Below, piece after piece: positions 1 to 8,102 of a DNA stretch of 64,000 nucleotides; the first letter of the stretch is position 1, and the number at the start of each line of letters is the position of its first letter. The notes under the pieces were generated by a model, which was not told the origin of the DNA, did not search any database, and saw nothing but the letters and a program-made list of their open reading frames with translations. This DNA is from Pirellulales bacterium. Lineage in GTDB: Bacteria; Planctomycetota; Planctomycetia; Pirellulales; JAICIG01. A program made the translations under genes and the position numbers. The DNA is taken from assembly GCA_025927475.1 (NCBI GenBank), contig JAICLL010000007.1, positions 1 to 64,000 of the forward strand. Reading direction: 5' to 3'.

Positions 1-1
1 C

Positions 2-706
2 TACAGCTTTTTGGATGATGCCCGAGAGCTGGGCATCAAAGGCCTGAGCGTGACCATTCCGCACAAGGAGGCGGTGCTGAAGCGGGTGAACAAGGTCGAT
101 GGAGCGGTGCGCGGCGTGGCGGCGGCCAACACGCTGATCTTCGAAGCGGAGCAACTCGCCGGCTATAACACCGACTACCGTGCGGCGATGGACTGCCTGA
201 CGTCGGCGCTGGAGGCCGACCTGGGCGAAACCGATCTGAACTCGAAAGTCGCCCTGGTGCTGGGCGCGGGCGGCGCGGCCAAGGCTATTGCCTTTGGCTT
301 GCAGCGCCGCGGGGCCGAAGTCGTGATTGCCAGCCGCACGCGGCAACGGGCAGACAAGCTGGCCGAAGCCCTGGGCGGCAAGGCGGTCGACTGGGGCACG
401 CGGCATAATTTCTGGGTCGATCTGCTCATCAATTGCACTCCGGTGGGCATGCACCCTCACGTCGACGAAACCCCCTACGACAAGCACTACCTCAAGCCGT
501 CGATGCTGGTGTTCGACACGGTGTATAATCCGGAGAGCACGTTGCTGGTCAAAGACGCCCGAGCGCGAAGCTGCACGGTGGTGACGGGCGTCGACATGTT
601 CATTCGCCAGGCGGCGTTGCAGTTCAAGCTGTTTACCGACCAGGAAGCGCCGGCCGAGGCGATGCGCGAGGTTCTGAAGCGCGCCATCGGACCCGCCAAG
701 TATTAG
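2..706 (+). CDS. aroE: Shikimate dehydrogenase, 5'-truncated by the window edge
   Basis: This enzyme reduces 3-dehydroshikimate to shikimate with NADPH in the cytoplasmic aromatic amino acid pathway. The reading frame is open to the left edge, so the true start lies outside. Visible landmarks are the substrate-loop motif SVTIPHK, a second catalytic-region motif NTDYRAAM, the Rossmann glycine-rich stretch VLGAGGAAKA followed by SRTRQRA (NADP phosphate recognition), INCTPVGM, and the C-terminal GVDMFIRQAALQF. About 235 residues remain, against roughly 270-290 for stand-alone AroE. In planctomycetes AroE can be fused behind a dehydroquinase (AroD) domain, and this cannot be judged here. Shikimate kinase follows on the same strand, which supports the pathway call. 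Confidence 0.93.
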   Translation, partial: YSFLDDARELGIKGLSVTIPHKEAVLKRVNKVDGAVRGVAAANTLIFEAEQLAGYNTDYRAAMDCLTSALEADLGETDLNSKVALVLGAGGAAKAIAFGLQRRGAEVVIASRTRQRADKLAEALGGKAVDWGTRHNFWVDLLINCTPVGMHPHVDETPYDKHYLKPSMLVFDTVYNPESTLLVKDARARSCTVVTGVDMFIRQAALQFKLFTDQEAPAEAMREVLKRAIGPAKY

Positions 707-745
707 CACGCGAGCGCAATGGTTTCCATAGATGCAGTGGTTTCC

Positions 746-1279
746 ATGAATATCGTGCTGATCGGTTATCGCGGGGCCGGCAAGAGCACCGTGGCCCGCC
801 TGCTGGCATTGAAGCTGGGCTGGCCCTGGGTCGATGCCGACGTCGAGATTGAGTTGAAAGCCGGCAAGTCGATTGCCGCCATCTTTGCCGACGAGGGAGA
901 AGCGGCGTTTCGTGATTTGGAGACCATGGTCCTGGCGGAATTGCTCGATCGCAATGGGCTGATCATCGCGGCCGGAGGCGGGGCCGTGTTGCGCGAGACC
1001 AACCGCCGCCAGTTGCGCGAGCGCGGGCGTGTGGTTTGGCTGCGAGCCGAGCCGGCCGCCCTGCTGGCCCGCACGGCCGCCGATGCCACGACCGCTCAGC
1101 GACGGCCCAACCTGACCACCGCCGGGGGCGCGATCGAAGTCGAGACCATCTTGCGCGAGCGCATTCCGTTGTACGAACAATGCGCCGAACTTTCGCTCGA
1201 CACCGATCGTAAACCTGCCGTGGAAATCGCCGCGGAAATCGCGCGTCACTTCAACCTCTCACCCACGGAAAATCTGTGA
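746..1279 (+). CDS. aroK: Shikimate kinase
   Basis: It phosphorylates shikimate to shikimate 3-phosphate using ATP. The protein of about 177 residues starts almost directly with the P-loop GYRGAGKST. It also has the shikimate-binding residues expected of the family: the Asp of VDADVEIE, the Arg of FRDLE, the AAGGGAV glycine triplet, and the lid-region Arg near RRPNL. An in-frame ATG 27 nt upstream (719) would add nine unrelated residues. The start at 746 places the beta strand NIVLIG at the usual position and is preferred, although neither start has a strong Shine-Dalgarno sequence. The two ATGs sit in near-duplicate contexts (ATGGTTTCCAT and GTGGTTTCCAT). The gene lies 39 nt after aroE, and its stop overlaps the start of the next gene, so the three are probably one operon. 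Confidence 0.93.
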   Translation: MNIVLIGYRGAGKSTVARLLALKLGWPWVDADVEIELKAGKSIAAIFADEGEAAFRDLETMVLAELLDRNGLIIAAGGGAVLRETNRRQLRERGRVVWLRAEPAALLARTAADATTAQRRPNLTTAGGAIEVETILRERIPLYEQCAELSLDTDRKPAVEIAAEIARHFNLSPTENL

Positions 1280-2625
1280 ACGTTTTGCTCCAGCAGCCTC
1301 TGGGCTACCGTCTGGCCGGCGTGTTTGTGATCGGCGTGCTGCTGGGCCATCTGGCCAATGTGGTGGCGTATGCTTTGAGTGACAACCGCCGCCGAAATCC
1401 CTGGTCGCGCGAGCATCCGCGCGACGGCAAAAGCCGCTGGCTCGACCGCCTGCCGCTGGTCGGCTGGTTCCGGCTGCGCCGCAAGGCCACCGAACTTGGA
1501 ACCACTTTCTGGCTGCGGGCGATGGCGGTCGAACTGGCGATGGGTGGTTTGTGCGCCGCGCTCTATTGGTGGGAAATCGACCAATGGGCGCTCTTGCCGC
1601 CCGGCAGATTGGGTCTGGAGGGAAGACCGGGCGCCGAAGGCCTCAGCCCCATCACTCGGAACATCTTACACGCGGTCTACGCCAGCAACCTTCTGCTGAT
1701 CGCCTTTATGTTGGCCGCAACCCTGATCGACATCGACGAGCGGATCATTCCCGACGAAATCACCGTGCCGGGCACGCTACTGGGTCTCTGCACGGCCGCG
1801 GCCTACCCTTGGACGCTGATGCCGGTGTGGATTGCCACCCGCCCGCCGAGCATTCACATCCGCCCACCGGGCATCCAATTTGTCGAATTCATCACCCTGG
1901 CCTATCCGTTCTGCGCCTATCCGCACAATTGGCCTGCCTATCTGGAGGGCCGCGATCAGTTGCTGCCGCTACTCATTGCCCTGGCTGTCTTTGGCTTTTG
2001 GTGCGTTTCCCTGCTCCCGTGGCTCTGGCGACCGCGGCGCGGCTTCGATCACGCCACGCGGCTGCTCATTGCCTACGCCATCCGCTCGCCCAACGCGTTC
2101 AGCGTGCTGCTGGTGGCCTTGTGCGGCTCTGCGGGCATCGGCGTCGTCTGGCGGCTGGGCGGACCCAATTGGGCCGCGCTGCTGACCTCCTTGGCAGGGC
2201 TGGCCATCGGCGGTGGGATGATCTGGATGGTGCGGCTCATCGGCGCCCTGATCTTCCGACGCGAGGCCATGGGCTTTGGCGATGTCACGCTGATGGCCAT
2301 GATCGGAACGTTCTTGGGCTGGCAAGCATGTGTGATTATCTTCTTCGTCGCGCCTTGTTTCGGGTTGGTGATCGGGCTGACCCAGCTTGCATTGGGCCGG
2401 GGTCGCGAAATACCCTACGGGCCGTTCCTGTGCCTCGCCACCGTCGTGGTGATTGCCGGTTGGCGCTGGTTCTTACACAAGGCCATCAACCCCTATCTGC
2501 GCCTGTTTTATGAACAGCCCAAGCTGCTGATGATGCTAGCGGCCTGCATACTAATCCTGCTGGCGGTCGTGCAATTCGCCGTCAGCCTCAGGCGCCGCAA
2601 GGCGATGCGGGCGGAGAACCATTAA
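1276..2625 (+). CDS. Type IV prepilin peptidase-like membrane protease (A24 family), no zinc cysteines
   Basis: This is a polytopic inner-membrane protein of 449 residues resembling PilD/GspO, which cleaves and methylates type IV pilin and pseudopilin leaders. The two catalytic Asp motifs are present: [11 protein letters not shown] (about residue 155) and GFGDVTL (about residue 335). The N-terminal methylase-like domain is recognisable from [12 protein letters not shown] and the following LRAMAVEL helix. It lacks the two CxxC pairs of classical PilD, and a long insertion separates the two catalytic Asp segments. It starts with GTG overlapping the aroK stop (GTGA), so it is translationally coupled to aroK. 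No pilin genes are nearby. It could be a peptidase-only variant. Confidence 0.8.
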   Translation: MNVLLQQPLGYRLAGVFVIGVLLGHLANVVAYALSDNRRRNPWSREHPRDGKSRWLDRLPLVGWFRLRRKATELGTTFWLRAMAVELAMGGLCAALYWWEIDQWALLPPGRLGLEGRPGAEGLSPITRNILHAVYASNLLLIAFMLAATLIDIDERIIPDEITVPGTLLGLCTAAAYPWTLMPVWIATRPPSIHIRPPGIQFVEFITLAYPFCAYPHNWPAYLEGRDQLLPLLIALAVFGFWCVSLLPWLWRPRRGFDHATRLLIAYAIRSPNAFSVLLVALCGSAGIGVVWRLGGPNWAALLTSLAGLAIGGGMIWMVRLIGALIFRREAMGFGDVTLMAMIGTFLGWQACVIIFFVAPCFGLVIGLTQLALGRGREIPYGPFLCLATVVVIAGWRWFLHKAINPYLRLFYEQPKLLMMLAACILILLAVVQFAVSLRRRKAMRAENH

Positions 2626-3596
2626 CCCCGCCCCGCCGGTCGATGGAAGTCGCGCTCGATCGGGTCGTTCACATCGACTGACACAGGGTGATCGCGCCAT
2701 AGCCAGCGCATCATGTCTGGAAAGATGGCGCCGCCTTGCTTCTGACCGTGCAGCCCGATGCCCCAGGCATAGTTCACGTCGTAGCCCTTCGAGGTCAGGG
2801 CCTCGACGAGGCGAACGTTTTGCAAAAACCAGTCGCGTCGCGGGTCGTACTCGCCGCCCCGGCGCGTGCCGCGGTTGTCGTTGCGGCCGTCTTGCAAGAA
2901 AATGCGGATGGGCTTCTTCTCGCTTTGCAGTACGCGCTCGCGGTAAACATCGCCGCCGCGCAGGTTGACAAAGCTGCCCACCATGCTGAGCACCTTGCGG
3001 AATTGATCGGGCCGTTCCCAGGCCACCGAAAACGCCGCGATGGCCCCCGAGCTGGCCCCGCCGATGCCGCGCTGCTCGGGGTCGGCGGAGAGGTTGTACT
3101 CCTTGCCGAGGGCCGGCAGCAGCTCGTCGCAGATCACCCGCGCGTATTTGTCGTCGGGCGTGTTGTATTCCGTCGGGCGATTGGTCGAGCGGTCGCCCCA
3201 GTCTTTCGGCGACGGCTCCGGCTGATCGGGCCTTCGGCCCGGATTGATGAACACCGCGATCATCACCGGAATCTCGCGGCGGAAGATCAAGTTGTCCAGA
3301 ACGTTTTGCGCTCGCACGTCGCCTTTTTCATTCTTGAAGGCCTGCCCATCGTTGAACACCATCAGGCTGGCGGGCTTTGACGCATCGTACTGAGCGGGCA
3401 CATAGACCCAATAGGTGTGCGTGGTGCCCGGATAAACCTCGCAGGGCAGCGTGTGCGGCCCGACGATCTTGCCATGCGGCACGCCTTCTTGTTCCAACGA
3501 ATCGGGACCGAGTTGGTAGAACTGATCGAGACCCTGCCCCCGCGCGGTCGCCGCGGTGAGCGAGAGAGCCAAAGTGAGCAGCATGGTGTGTTTCAT
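2622..3596 (-). CDS. Secreted esterase, esterase D/enterochelin-esterase-like
   Basis: A 324-residue alpha/beta hydrolase with a cleavable signal peptide (hydrophobic stretch in residues 4-20, probably cut near TARGQG). After a short linker, the PF00756-type esterase core starts at [11 protein letters not shown] and continues with a [10 protein letters not shown] strand. The nucleophile elbow GASSGA (GxSxG) lies near residue 181. DGRND and a late His (GLHGQ) could supply the rest of the triad. Such proteins in planctomycetes are probably periplasmic carbohydrate-ester or acyl esterases, but the substrate cannot be read from sequence. The start has a GAGG ribosome site 8-9 nt upstream. It converges with the prepilin peptidase gene, the two ends overlapping by 4 nt. 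Confidence 0.78.
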   Translation of the reverse strand: MKHTMLLTLALSLTAATARGQGLDQFYQLGPDSLEQEGVPHGKIVGPHTLPCEVYPGTTHTYWVYVPAQYDASKPASLMVFNDGQAFKNEKGDVRAQNVLDNLIFRREIPVMIAVFINPGRRPDQPEPSPKDWGDRSTNRPTEYNTPDDKYARVICDELLPALGKEYNLSADPEQRGIGGASSGAIAAFSVAWERPDQFRKVLSMVGSFVNLRGGDVYRERVLQSEKKPIRIFLQDGRNDNRGTRRGGEYDPRRDWFLQNVRLVEALTSKGYDVNYAWGIGLHGQKQGGAIFPDMMRWLWRDHPVSVDVNDPIERDFHRPAGRG

Positions 3597-3683
3597 GGAT
3601 CATTCCTCGGGGTTGTCAATGCAGCTTGATTCTGATCGGTTGGGTTGGGCGGCCGAGGTTGGACTTGTTTAGCCGCGAGGAAA

Positions 3684-4085
3684 TCAAATCAGCATGCGCC
3701 GACGCTCTGATTTGATTCGCGCTACTTCGGTCATTAACGCGGCCCGCCGTTCGTCGGCAGGGAGCTGTTTCACTTCCTTCATTGGGTACCATCCTACGGG
3801 CTGCGTACCCCCAAAAGAAAGCTGAAAAAGCATCCGCAACGCTTTTGCATCGGAGAATGAGACAGGAACCCCAAGGTTGAGCCTGGCATAGAGCCAGGAC
3901 GAAAGTACGGAAACCAACGGCCTATAGACTACCAGAGTGGTGATGATACTTGCGGCGATGATAGGAATCACGACATCAGCATTTACGCCGAAGATCTGAT
4001 CATGCACGATGAGCGGGATCAAGCTCGTCGAGACTATCGTCAGACACTTCAAGAGCAGATCCCAAATGTGCGAATAGAATAACAC
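3684..4085 (-). CDS. Small membrane protein of unknown function
   Basis: A 133-residue protein that I do not recognise. It starts with GTG, forced by a stop a few codons upstream. Residues 8-30 and 37-65 are hydrophobic and probably form two membrane spans. A soluble, charged C-terminal tail ends in repeated Arg/Lys (ARIKSERRRM). Composition is more AT-rich than the neighbours, with codons such as TTA and AAA being common, which hints at more recent acquisition or relaxed selection. It begins 15 nt after the end of the PL11 lyase gene on the same strand, so it could be co-transcribed with it. No functional prediction is possible. Confidence 0.5.
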   Translation of the reverse strand: MLFYSHIWDLLLKCLTIVSTSLIPLIVHDQIFGVNADVVIPIIAASIITTLVVYRPLVSVLSSWLYARLNLGVPVSFSDAKALRMLFQLSFGGTQPVGWYPMKEVKQLPADERRAALMTEVARIKSERRRMLI

Positions 4086-4100
4086 TGAGTTCGGATCCCG

Positions 4101-6020
4101 TTAGTGCCGCACGGTTCGGATCGCCGGCCGGGGCGGCGGCGACATGCCGTCGCCCAGGTAAAAGCCCACCTGCGTCGGCTGATTGTAGCCCACGTTTTGC
4201 CAAGCCACGCTGAGCCGGTACAGCGGATCGTGCATCAGCGTCACCATTCGCCGCTCGGTCGGCGCGGTGGTGCTGAAGATCCGCAGCTCGCGGTTGTCGC
4301 GGCTCCGCCAGATCACCTCTTCACGCCAGTCGCCGAACAGGTCGGCCACCAGGCAGGGGTTGGCCTTGCTGCCGTTGTTCGCGGCGCAGTCGTCATCGGC
4401 GGCGTTCAAGAGCAGCCTTGCTTGGCCCCGCTCATAATCCCATTTCTCGATCCGCTCGCCGTCGAGCAACTCGCGCAGCAGGTCGCCGTCCCACCAGACG
4501 CCCATGTTGCAGGCCCGCGGTTTGGCAGAGATTTCTCGCCCGCGGCAGTCGTAAAGGCGATCGAGCCCCGGCCCCGCGGCCCAGCACTCGCAACCCGGGT
4601 GCCGCGGGTCGATGTCCATTGCCACGCCGCGCCCCACGTCGGCCGACGGCTTGCTCCACAAGGTCTCGCCCGTCCGCGCATCGCGAAACTCGATGCCGTG
4701 TTCGTGCCGTGGATGCTCGTGAATGTCGAATACTTCCAAGCCTGGCCGGTCGGGATCGAGGTCCGATAGATGCAGCGCGTCGCCATGCCCGAGCCGCGTC
4801 GTGTAGAGGCCGCGCCCGTCATCGTCGATGGCGCACGCGCCGTAAATGATTTCATCCTTGCCGTCGCCGTCGACATCGCCGACGCTCAGGTTGTGGTTGC
4901 CCTGCCCCGCATACTCGCGGTTGCCGGGCGTGCCGTCGTGGCTGTCGAAGGTCCAGGCCTTCGTCAAGCGGCCGTCGCGCCAGTTCCAGGCGGCCAGCAC
5001 CGTGCGCGTGTAATAGCCGCGGCACATGACCAGGCTCGGGCGTTGGCCGTCGAGATAGGCGATGCAGGCCAAAAACCGATCGACGCGGTTGCCATAATCG
5101 TCGCCCCAGTCAGCCACCTTGCCGCGCGGCGGAACATAGGGCGCCGTGGCCAGCGCGGCGCCCGACCGCCCGTCAAAGATGGTCAGAAACTCAGGACCAT
5201 CGAGCACATAGCCCCGCGGGTTGCGGTAGTCGGCGTCGGCGTCGCCGATGGTCGTGCCTAGTCCGTCTACGGCGCCATCGGCGGTTTTGCAAGCCACCTC
5301 GGCCCGGCCATCTCCATCGAGATCGTAAACCATGAACTGGGTGTAGTGGGCGCCTTCGCGAATGTTGCGGCCCAGGTTGATTCGCCACAGCCGCCGGCCG
5401 GCCAACGTATAGGCTTCGAGCAGCGGCGGTTCGGTCGCGCCGGCCTGCGAATTGTCGCGCCCCCGCGACGCCTGGTGCAGCACGATCTCATACTCGCCGT
5501 CGCCATCGAGATCGCCCACCGAAGCGTCGTTCGGCGTGTAGCCTTCGGGCGTTTCCAGCGGAATCGACAGCCACGCTCGCTGGGGCGGATTGGCCGGCAG
5601 CAACGCCGCGCGGCTGGGCTGCTGCTCGCCGCCATGCACCACCACCCGCACGAAGTAGCTGTTCGATTGCGCCAAATCCGCATTGCGATCCGTAAAGCAC
5701 GTCGCGCCGCCGACGGGCTGTTCGTTCAATTTGACGGCCTCGCCTTTGCCCGCGGCGCGATAGACGTTGAATGCGATCTCGTCGGGATCGGTGGCCAGCA
5801 GCCGCCAACTCACGAACACTTCGCCCGCTCGCTGATGAACGGCCGCGACGCCCCGGCCCAAGAATTCCATCTGCCGCTGCGCCGCCGCCGGGCAGGCCAC
5901 CGCCGCCGTAAGTAGGATGGCCATCCCAGCAATCCCGCTCCCTCGGGAAAAGCTCAGGTGAGGGCCAGCCAAGTTTTTCGTGCACTCGGCTGGGGGCAAA
6001 ATTCGACTTTCATCGTTCAC
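4101..6020 (-). CDS. Secreted rhamnogalacturonan lyase, PL11 family
   Basis: The 639-residue protein resembles YesW/YesX-type lyases that cleave the rhamnogalacturonan I backbone of pectin by beta-elimination. After a hydrophobic export segment (about residues 30-47, ending PAAAQ) come an N-terminal beta-sandwich with QMEFLGRGV and then the eight-bladed propeller. The propeller is marked by repeated calcium-binding loops DLDGDGEYE, DLDGDGRAEVACKT and DVDGDGKDEI, by DADADYRNPRGYVLDGPEFLTIF and by the C-terminal blade GDWREEVIWRSRDNRELRIF. Length and motif order fit the family. The called start is GTG, and an ATG at 5924 directly before the hydrophobic segment is an alternative. A single PL11 gene without neighbouring transporters fits polysaccharide scavenging typical of planctomycetes. 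Confidence 0.9.
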   Translation of the reverse strand: MNDESRILPPAECTKNLAGPHLSFSRGSGIAGMAILLTAAVACPAAAQRQMEFLGRGVAAVHQRAGEVFVSWRLLATDPDEIAFNVYRAAGKGEAVKLNEQPVGGATCFTDRNADLAQSNSYFVRVVVHGGEQQPSRAALLPANPPQRAWLSIPLETPEGYTPNDASVGDLDGDGEYEIVLHQASRGRDNSQAGATEPPLLEAYTLAGRRLWRINLGRNIREGAHYTQFMVYDLDGDGRAEVACKTADGAVDGLGTTIGDADADYRNPRGYVLDGPEFLTIFDGRSGAALATAPYVPPRGKVADWGDDYGNRVDRFLACIAYLDGQRPSLVMCRGYYTRTVLAAWNWRDGRLTKAWTFDSHDGTPGNREYAGQGNHNLSVGDVDGDGKDEIIYGACAIDDDGRGLYTTRLGHGDALHLSDLDPDRPGLEVFDIHEHPRHEHGIEFRDARTGETLWSKPSADVGRGVAMDIDPRHPGCECWAAGPGLDRLYDCRGREISAKPRACNMGVWWDGDLLRELLDGERIEKWDYERGQARLLLNAADDDCAANNGSKANPCLVADLFGDWREEVIWRSRDNRELRIFSTTAPTERRMVTLMHDPLYRLSVAWQNVGYNQPTQVGFYLGDGMSPPPRPAIRTVRH

Positions 6021-6060
6021 AACATCGTCCCATCACGTGGTCGAAGATTTTCACGACGAT

Positions 6061-7179
6061 TTAACCGGCGTGCGGATGGAACCGCGGGCTGTAGGGCAGC
6101 CCGAACGATGCCGCCACCGCCTCGTTGGTGATTTCGTGGTCGATGATATTGATTGCCCGTGCGATCGGCCGCAATGTCTGCGCGGCCGGCAGAATGCCGC
6201 GATTGGCGATCTGTAACGCCCAGGGCAAGGTCACGTTGCAGAGGGCATACGTGCTGGTGCGGCCCACGGCGCCGGGCATGTTCGTGACGCAATAGTGCAC
6301 CACCTGGTCGATGATGAACGTCGGCTCGCTGTGCGTGGTCGGGCGGCTGGTGGCCACGCAGCCGCCCTGGTCGATGGCCACGTCGATAATCACGCTGCCC
6401 GGCTGCATCAGCCGCAGGTCGTCGGCTTCGATCAACCGCGGCGCCTTGGCCCCCGGAATCAGCACGGCGCCAATCACCAGGTCGGCCCGCTTGAGTTGCT
6501 CGCGGACCGTGTGGCGGTCGCTGAACAGGCAATCGACGTTGGGCGGCATGATGTCGTCGAGATAGCGCAGGCGGTCCATGTTGACGTCAAGCAGGCCGAT
6601 ATCGGCGCCGAAGCCGGCGGCCACCTTGGCGGCGTTCGCCCCGACCACGCCGCCGCCAAGAATGGTAATGTTGGCCGGCGCCACGCCCGGCACGCCGCCC
6701 AGCAAGATGCCGCGGCCCATTTGCGGGCGCTCCAGGTATTTCGCGCCTTCTTGAATGCTCATGCGGCCGGCGACCTCGCTCATGGGCGTGAGCAGCGGCA
6801 GCCGGCCCTGGTCGTCGCGCAGCGTCTCGTAGGCGACCGCGGTGACGCCGGAGGCCAGCACCGCCTCGGTCAGTTTGCGGTCGGCGGCGAAATGGAAGTA
6901 GGTGAACACAATCTGCCCGGGCCGCAGCAGCGGCCATTCTTGCGGGAGCGGCTCTTTGACTTTGATGACCAACTCGGCCTGGCCGAAAATCTCTGCGGCG
7001 GTATCGACCAGCTTGGCGCCGTGCTCGGCATAGTGCTCGTCGAGAATGCCCGAGCCGAGTCCCGCATCGCGCTGCACCAGCACGGTATGCCCCGCGCGCG
7101 TCAGTTCTTCGACGCCCACGGGCAGCAGGGCCACACGGTATTCGTCGCGCTTGATTTCCTTGGGAACGCCGACCAGCAT
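6061..7179 (-). CDS. ald: Alanine dehydrogenase
   Basis: It catalyses NAD-dependent oxidative deamination of L-alanine to pyruvate and ammonia, and the reverse. The 372-residue length matches the family exactly. The N-terminal signature MLVGVPKEIKRDEYRVALLP is intact, including the Arg of EYRVAL that binds substrate. The KVKEPLPQEW segment carries the catalytic-region Lys, and YFHFAADRKLT its partner His. The central Rossmann motif ILGGGVVGANAAKVAAGFGA binds NAD, and DQGG with the late TNMPGAV complete the active site. The gene stands alone between the PL11 lyase and the degraded region to its right, on the same strand as both. It probably serves amino-acid catabolism or nitrogen balance. Confidence 0.95.
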   Translation of the reverse strand: MLVGVPKEIKRDEYRVALLPVGVEELTRAGHTVLVQRDAGLGSGILDEHYAEHGAKLVDTAAEIFGQAELVIKVKEPLPQEWPLLRPGQIVFTYFHFAADRKLTEAVLASGVTAVAYETLRDDQGRLPLLTPMSEVAGRMSIQEGAKYLERPQMGRGILLGGVPGVAPANITILGGGVVGANAAKVAAGFGADIGLLDVNMDRLRYLDDIMPPNVDCLFSDRHTVREQLKRADLVIGAVLIPGAKAPRLIEADDLRLMQPGSVIIDVAIDQGGCVATSRPTTHSEPTFIIDQVVHYCVTNMPGAVGRTSTYALCNVTLPWALQIANRGILPAAQTLRPIARAINIIDHEITNEAVAASFGLPYSPRFHPHAG

Positions 7180-7206
7180 GGAAACGAGGAGGCAAAGTGA
7201 AAAAAG

Positions 7207-7369
7207 TCAAGCTTCTGCCGGACTAATCGTGATGGTATGGTTGGCCGCGTGCTGATCGTTGCATCGCAGCTCAACGATCATTTCCCCCGGCTCCTCAATA
7301 ACCACCCCGCGGATCTCCAGCACAAATCCAATGCTTAAAGGAAGCTGCGGCAACGCGCGGCGCGAGATC
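7207..7369 (-). pseudogene. C-terminal coding fragment without a start, overlapping the next gene out of frame
   Basis: On the minus strand, a frame ending with TGA at 7207-7209 reads through about 50 codons of protein-like sequence, including SIGFVLEIRGVVIEEPGEM and CNDQHAANHTITISPAEA. It has alternating hydrophobic residues and a polar turn, as in a beta-rich domain. It lacks a convincing start. Its upper part overlaps the 3' end of the gene at 7295-7690 in another frame. This suggests that a frameshift separated it from the upstream coding frame, so the two may once have been one protein, or the fragment is the tail of a lost gene. Family unknown. Confidence 0.4.
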
Positions 7370-7690
7370 GAATTCGGCGATGTGTTTTAGCCGTGCCAGG
7401 TCGAGCAAATATTCCTCGGAAAATGCGGTGCCGCGCTTTTCGAGCACAACCGCTACGGCGGCCAATGCCGGCTCGTGAGAGAATTGGACGCCCGGCCGGA
7501 ATTCGCGCATGAGCCGCGACACGAAGATTCGCATACCATGCTCCGTGACTTCACCCGTCATCAGCGATTCACGAAGCTCTTTGACGAACAGCGAGCGCCG
7601 TAAAGCTCGGCGCAGGCCCGACGCCGTGGCCGAAACGCCAAGCGATAATAAGAACTCATCGGAAGTCAGGACATCCAGCTTGGCGCTCAT
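7295..7690 (-). CDS. Hypothetical protein, possibly frameshifted at its C-terminus
   Basis: A 131-residue, mostly helical protein of unknown family. It starts at an ATG 12 nt downstream of the upstream degraded frame. Residues 1-110 read as a coherent globular protein (for example VTEHGMRIFVSRLMREF and EEYLLDLARLKHIAEFD). The last 15-20 residues (FKHWICAGDPRGGY) look less protein-like, while a different frame over the same bases carries good coding sequence. That pattern is expected from a recent indel near 7350-7370. No signal peptide or membrane span is seen. Function unknown. Confidence 0.45.
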   Translation of the reverse strand: MSAKLDVLTSDEFLLSLGVSATASGLRRALRRSLFVKELRESLMTGEVTEHGMRIFVSRLMREFRPGVQFSHEPALAAVAVVLEKRGTAFSEEYLLDLARLKHIAEFDLAPRVAAASFKHWICAGDPRGGY

Positions 7691-7702
7691 GCTGATTTCA
7701 AC

Positions 7703-7998
7703 TCAGAGACGATCCGTCCAATACTCCACTTCGAAGTCTTCGCCGCCATTCAGATAGACGTCGCGGATGGCGTGATAGTCTTCGCCAGATTTCGCATCCC
7801 ATTTACTTAATCCCCAAGGGCTCGGACGCGTGGCGTTGAGCGGCCTACCATCCGGACCTTCCAGCGATTTCGACCCACAGATTCTGTTGCCTGAAAGTCG
7901 TTCGGCGGTGCAATGTAATGGGCGATCGATCTGCCGGTTCTCGTTTGCACCTCGATTCGGCGTCGAGGTGTACCGAAGAATCGGGGTTCTTCAAGCAT
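7703..7998 (-). pseudogene. Small gene split by a frameshift
   Basis: Two overlapping minus-strand frames together give one plausible protein of about 97 residues. The first frame starts at ATG 7998 and reads MLEEPRFFGTPRRRIEVQ, then SIAHYIAPPNDFQATE up to RNRWK. It then turns into Arg-rich nonsense and stops at 7807. The second frame takes over near 7845-7862 and continues with EGPDGRPLNATRPSPWGL, KWDAKSGEDYHAIRDVYLNG and GEDFEVEYWTDRL, and stops at 7703. A single-base indel around 7850 would join them. The restored gene would end 12 nt before the next start, so it was probably the first gene of a two- or three-gene unit. Family unknown. Confidence 0.45.
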
Positions 7999-8102
7999 AA
8001 ATCAAGTCCCGCCGCCATCAAAGACCGTTACCAGTTATACGGGTGAAGCGCGGTGATTACAATGGGCAGGTCCACGCACATGATACCGAGTGAAATCCTG
8101 CG

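Noticed and set aside
719-745. Upstream ATG for shikimate kinase
   Set aside because: It adds nine residues before the first beta strand with no better ribosome site. The ATG at 746 fits the family N-terminus.
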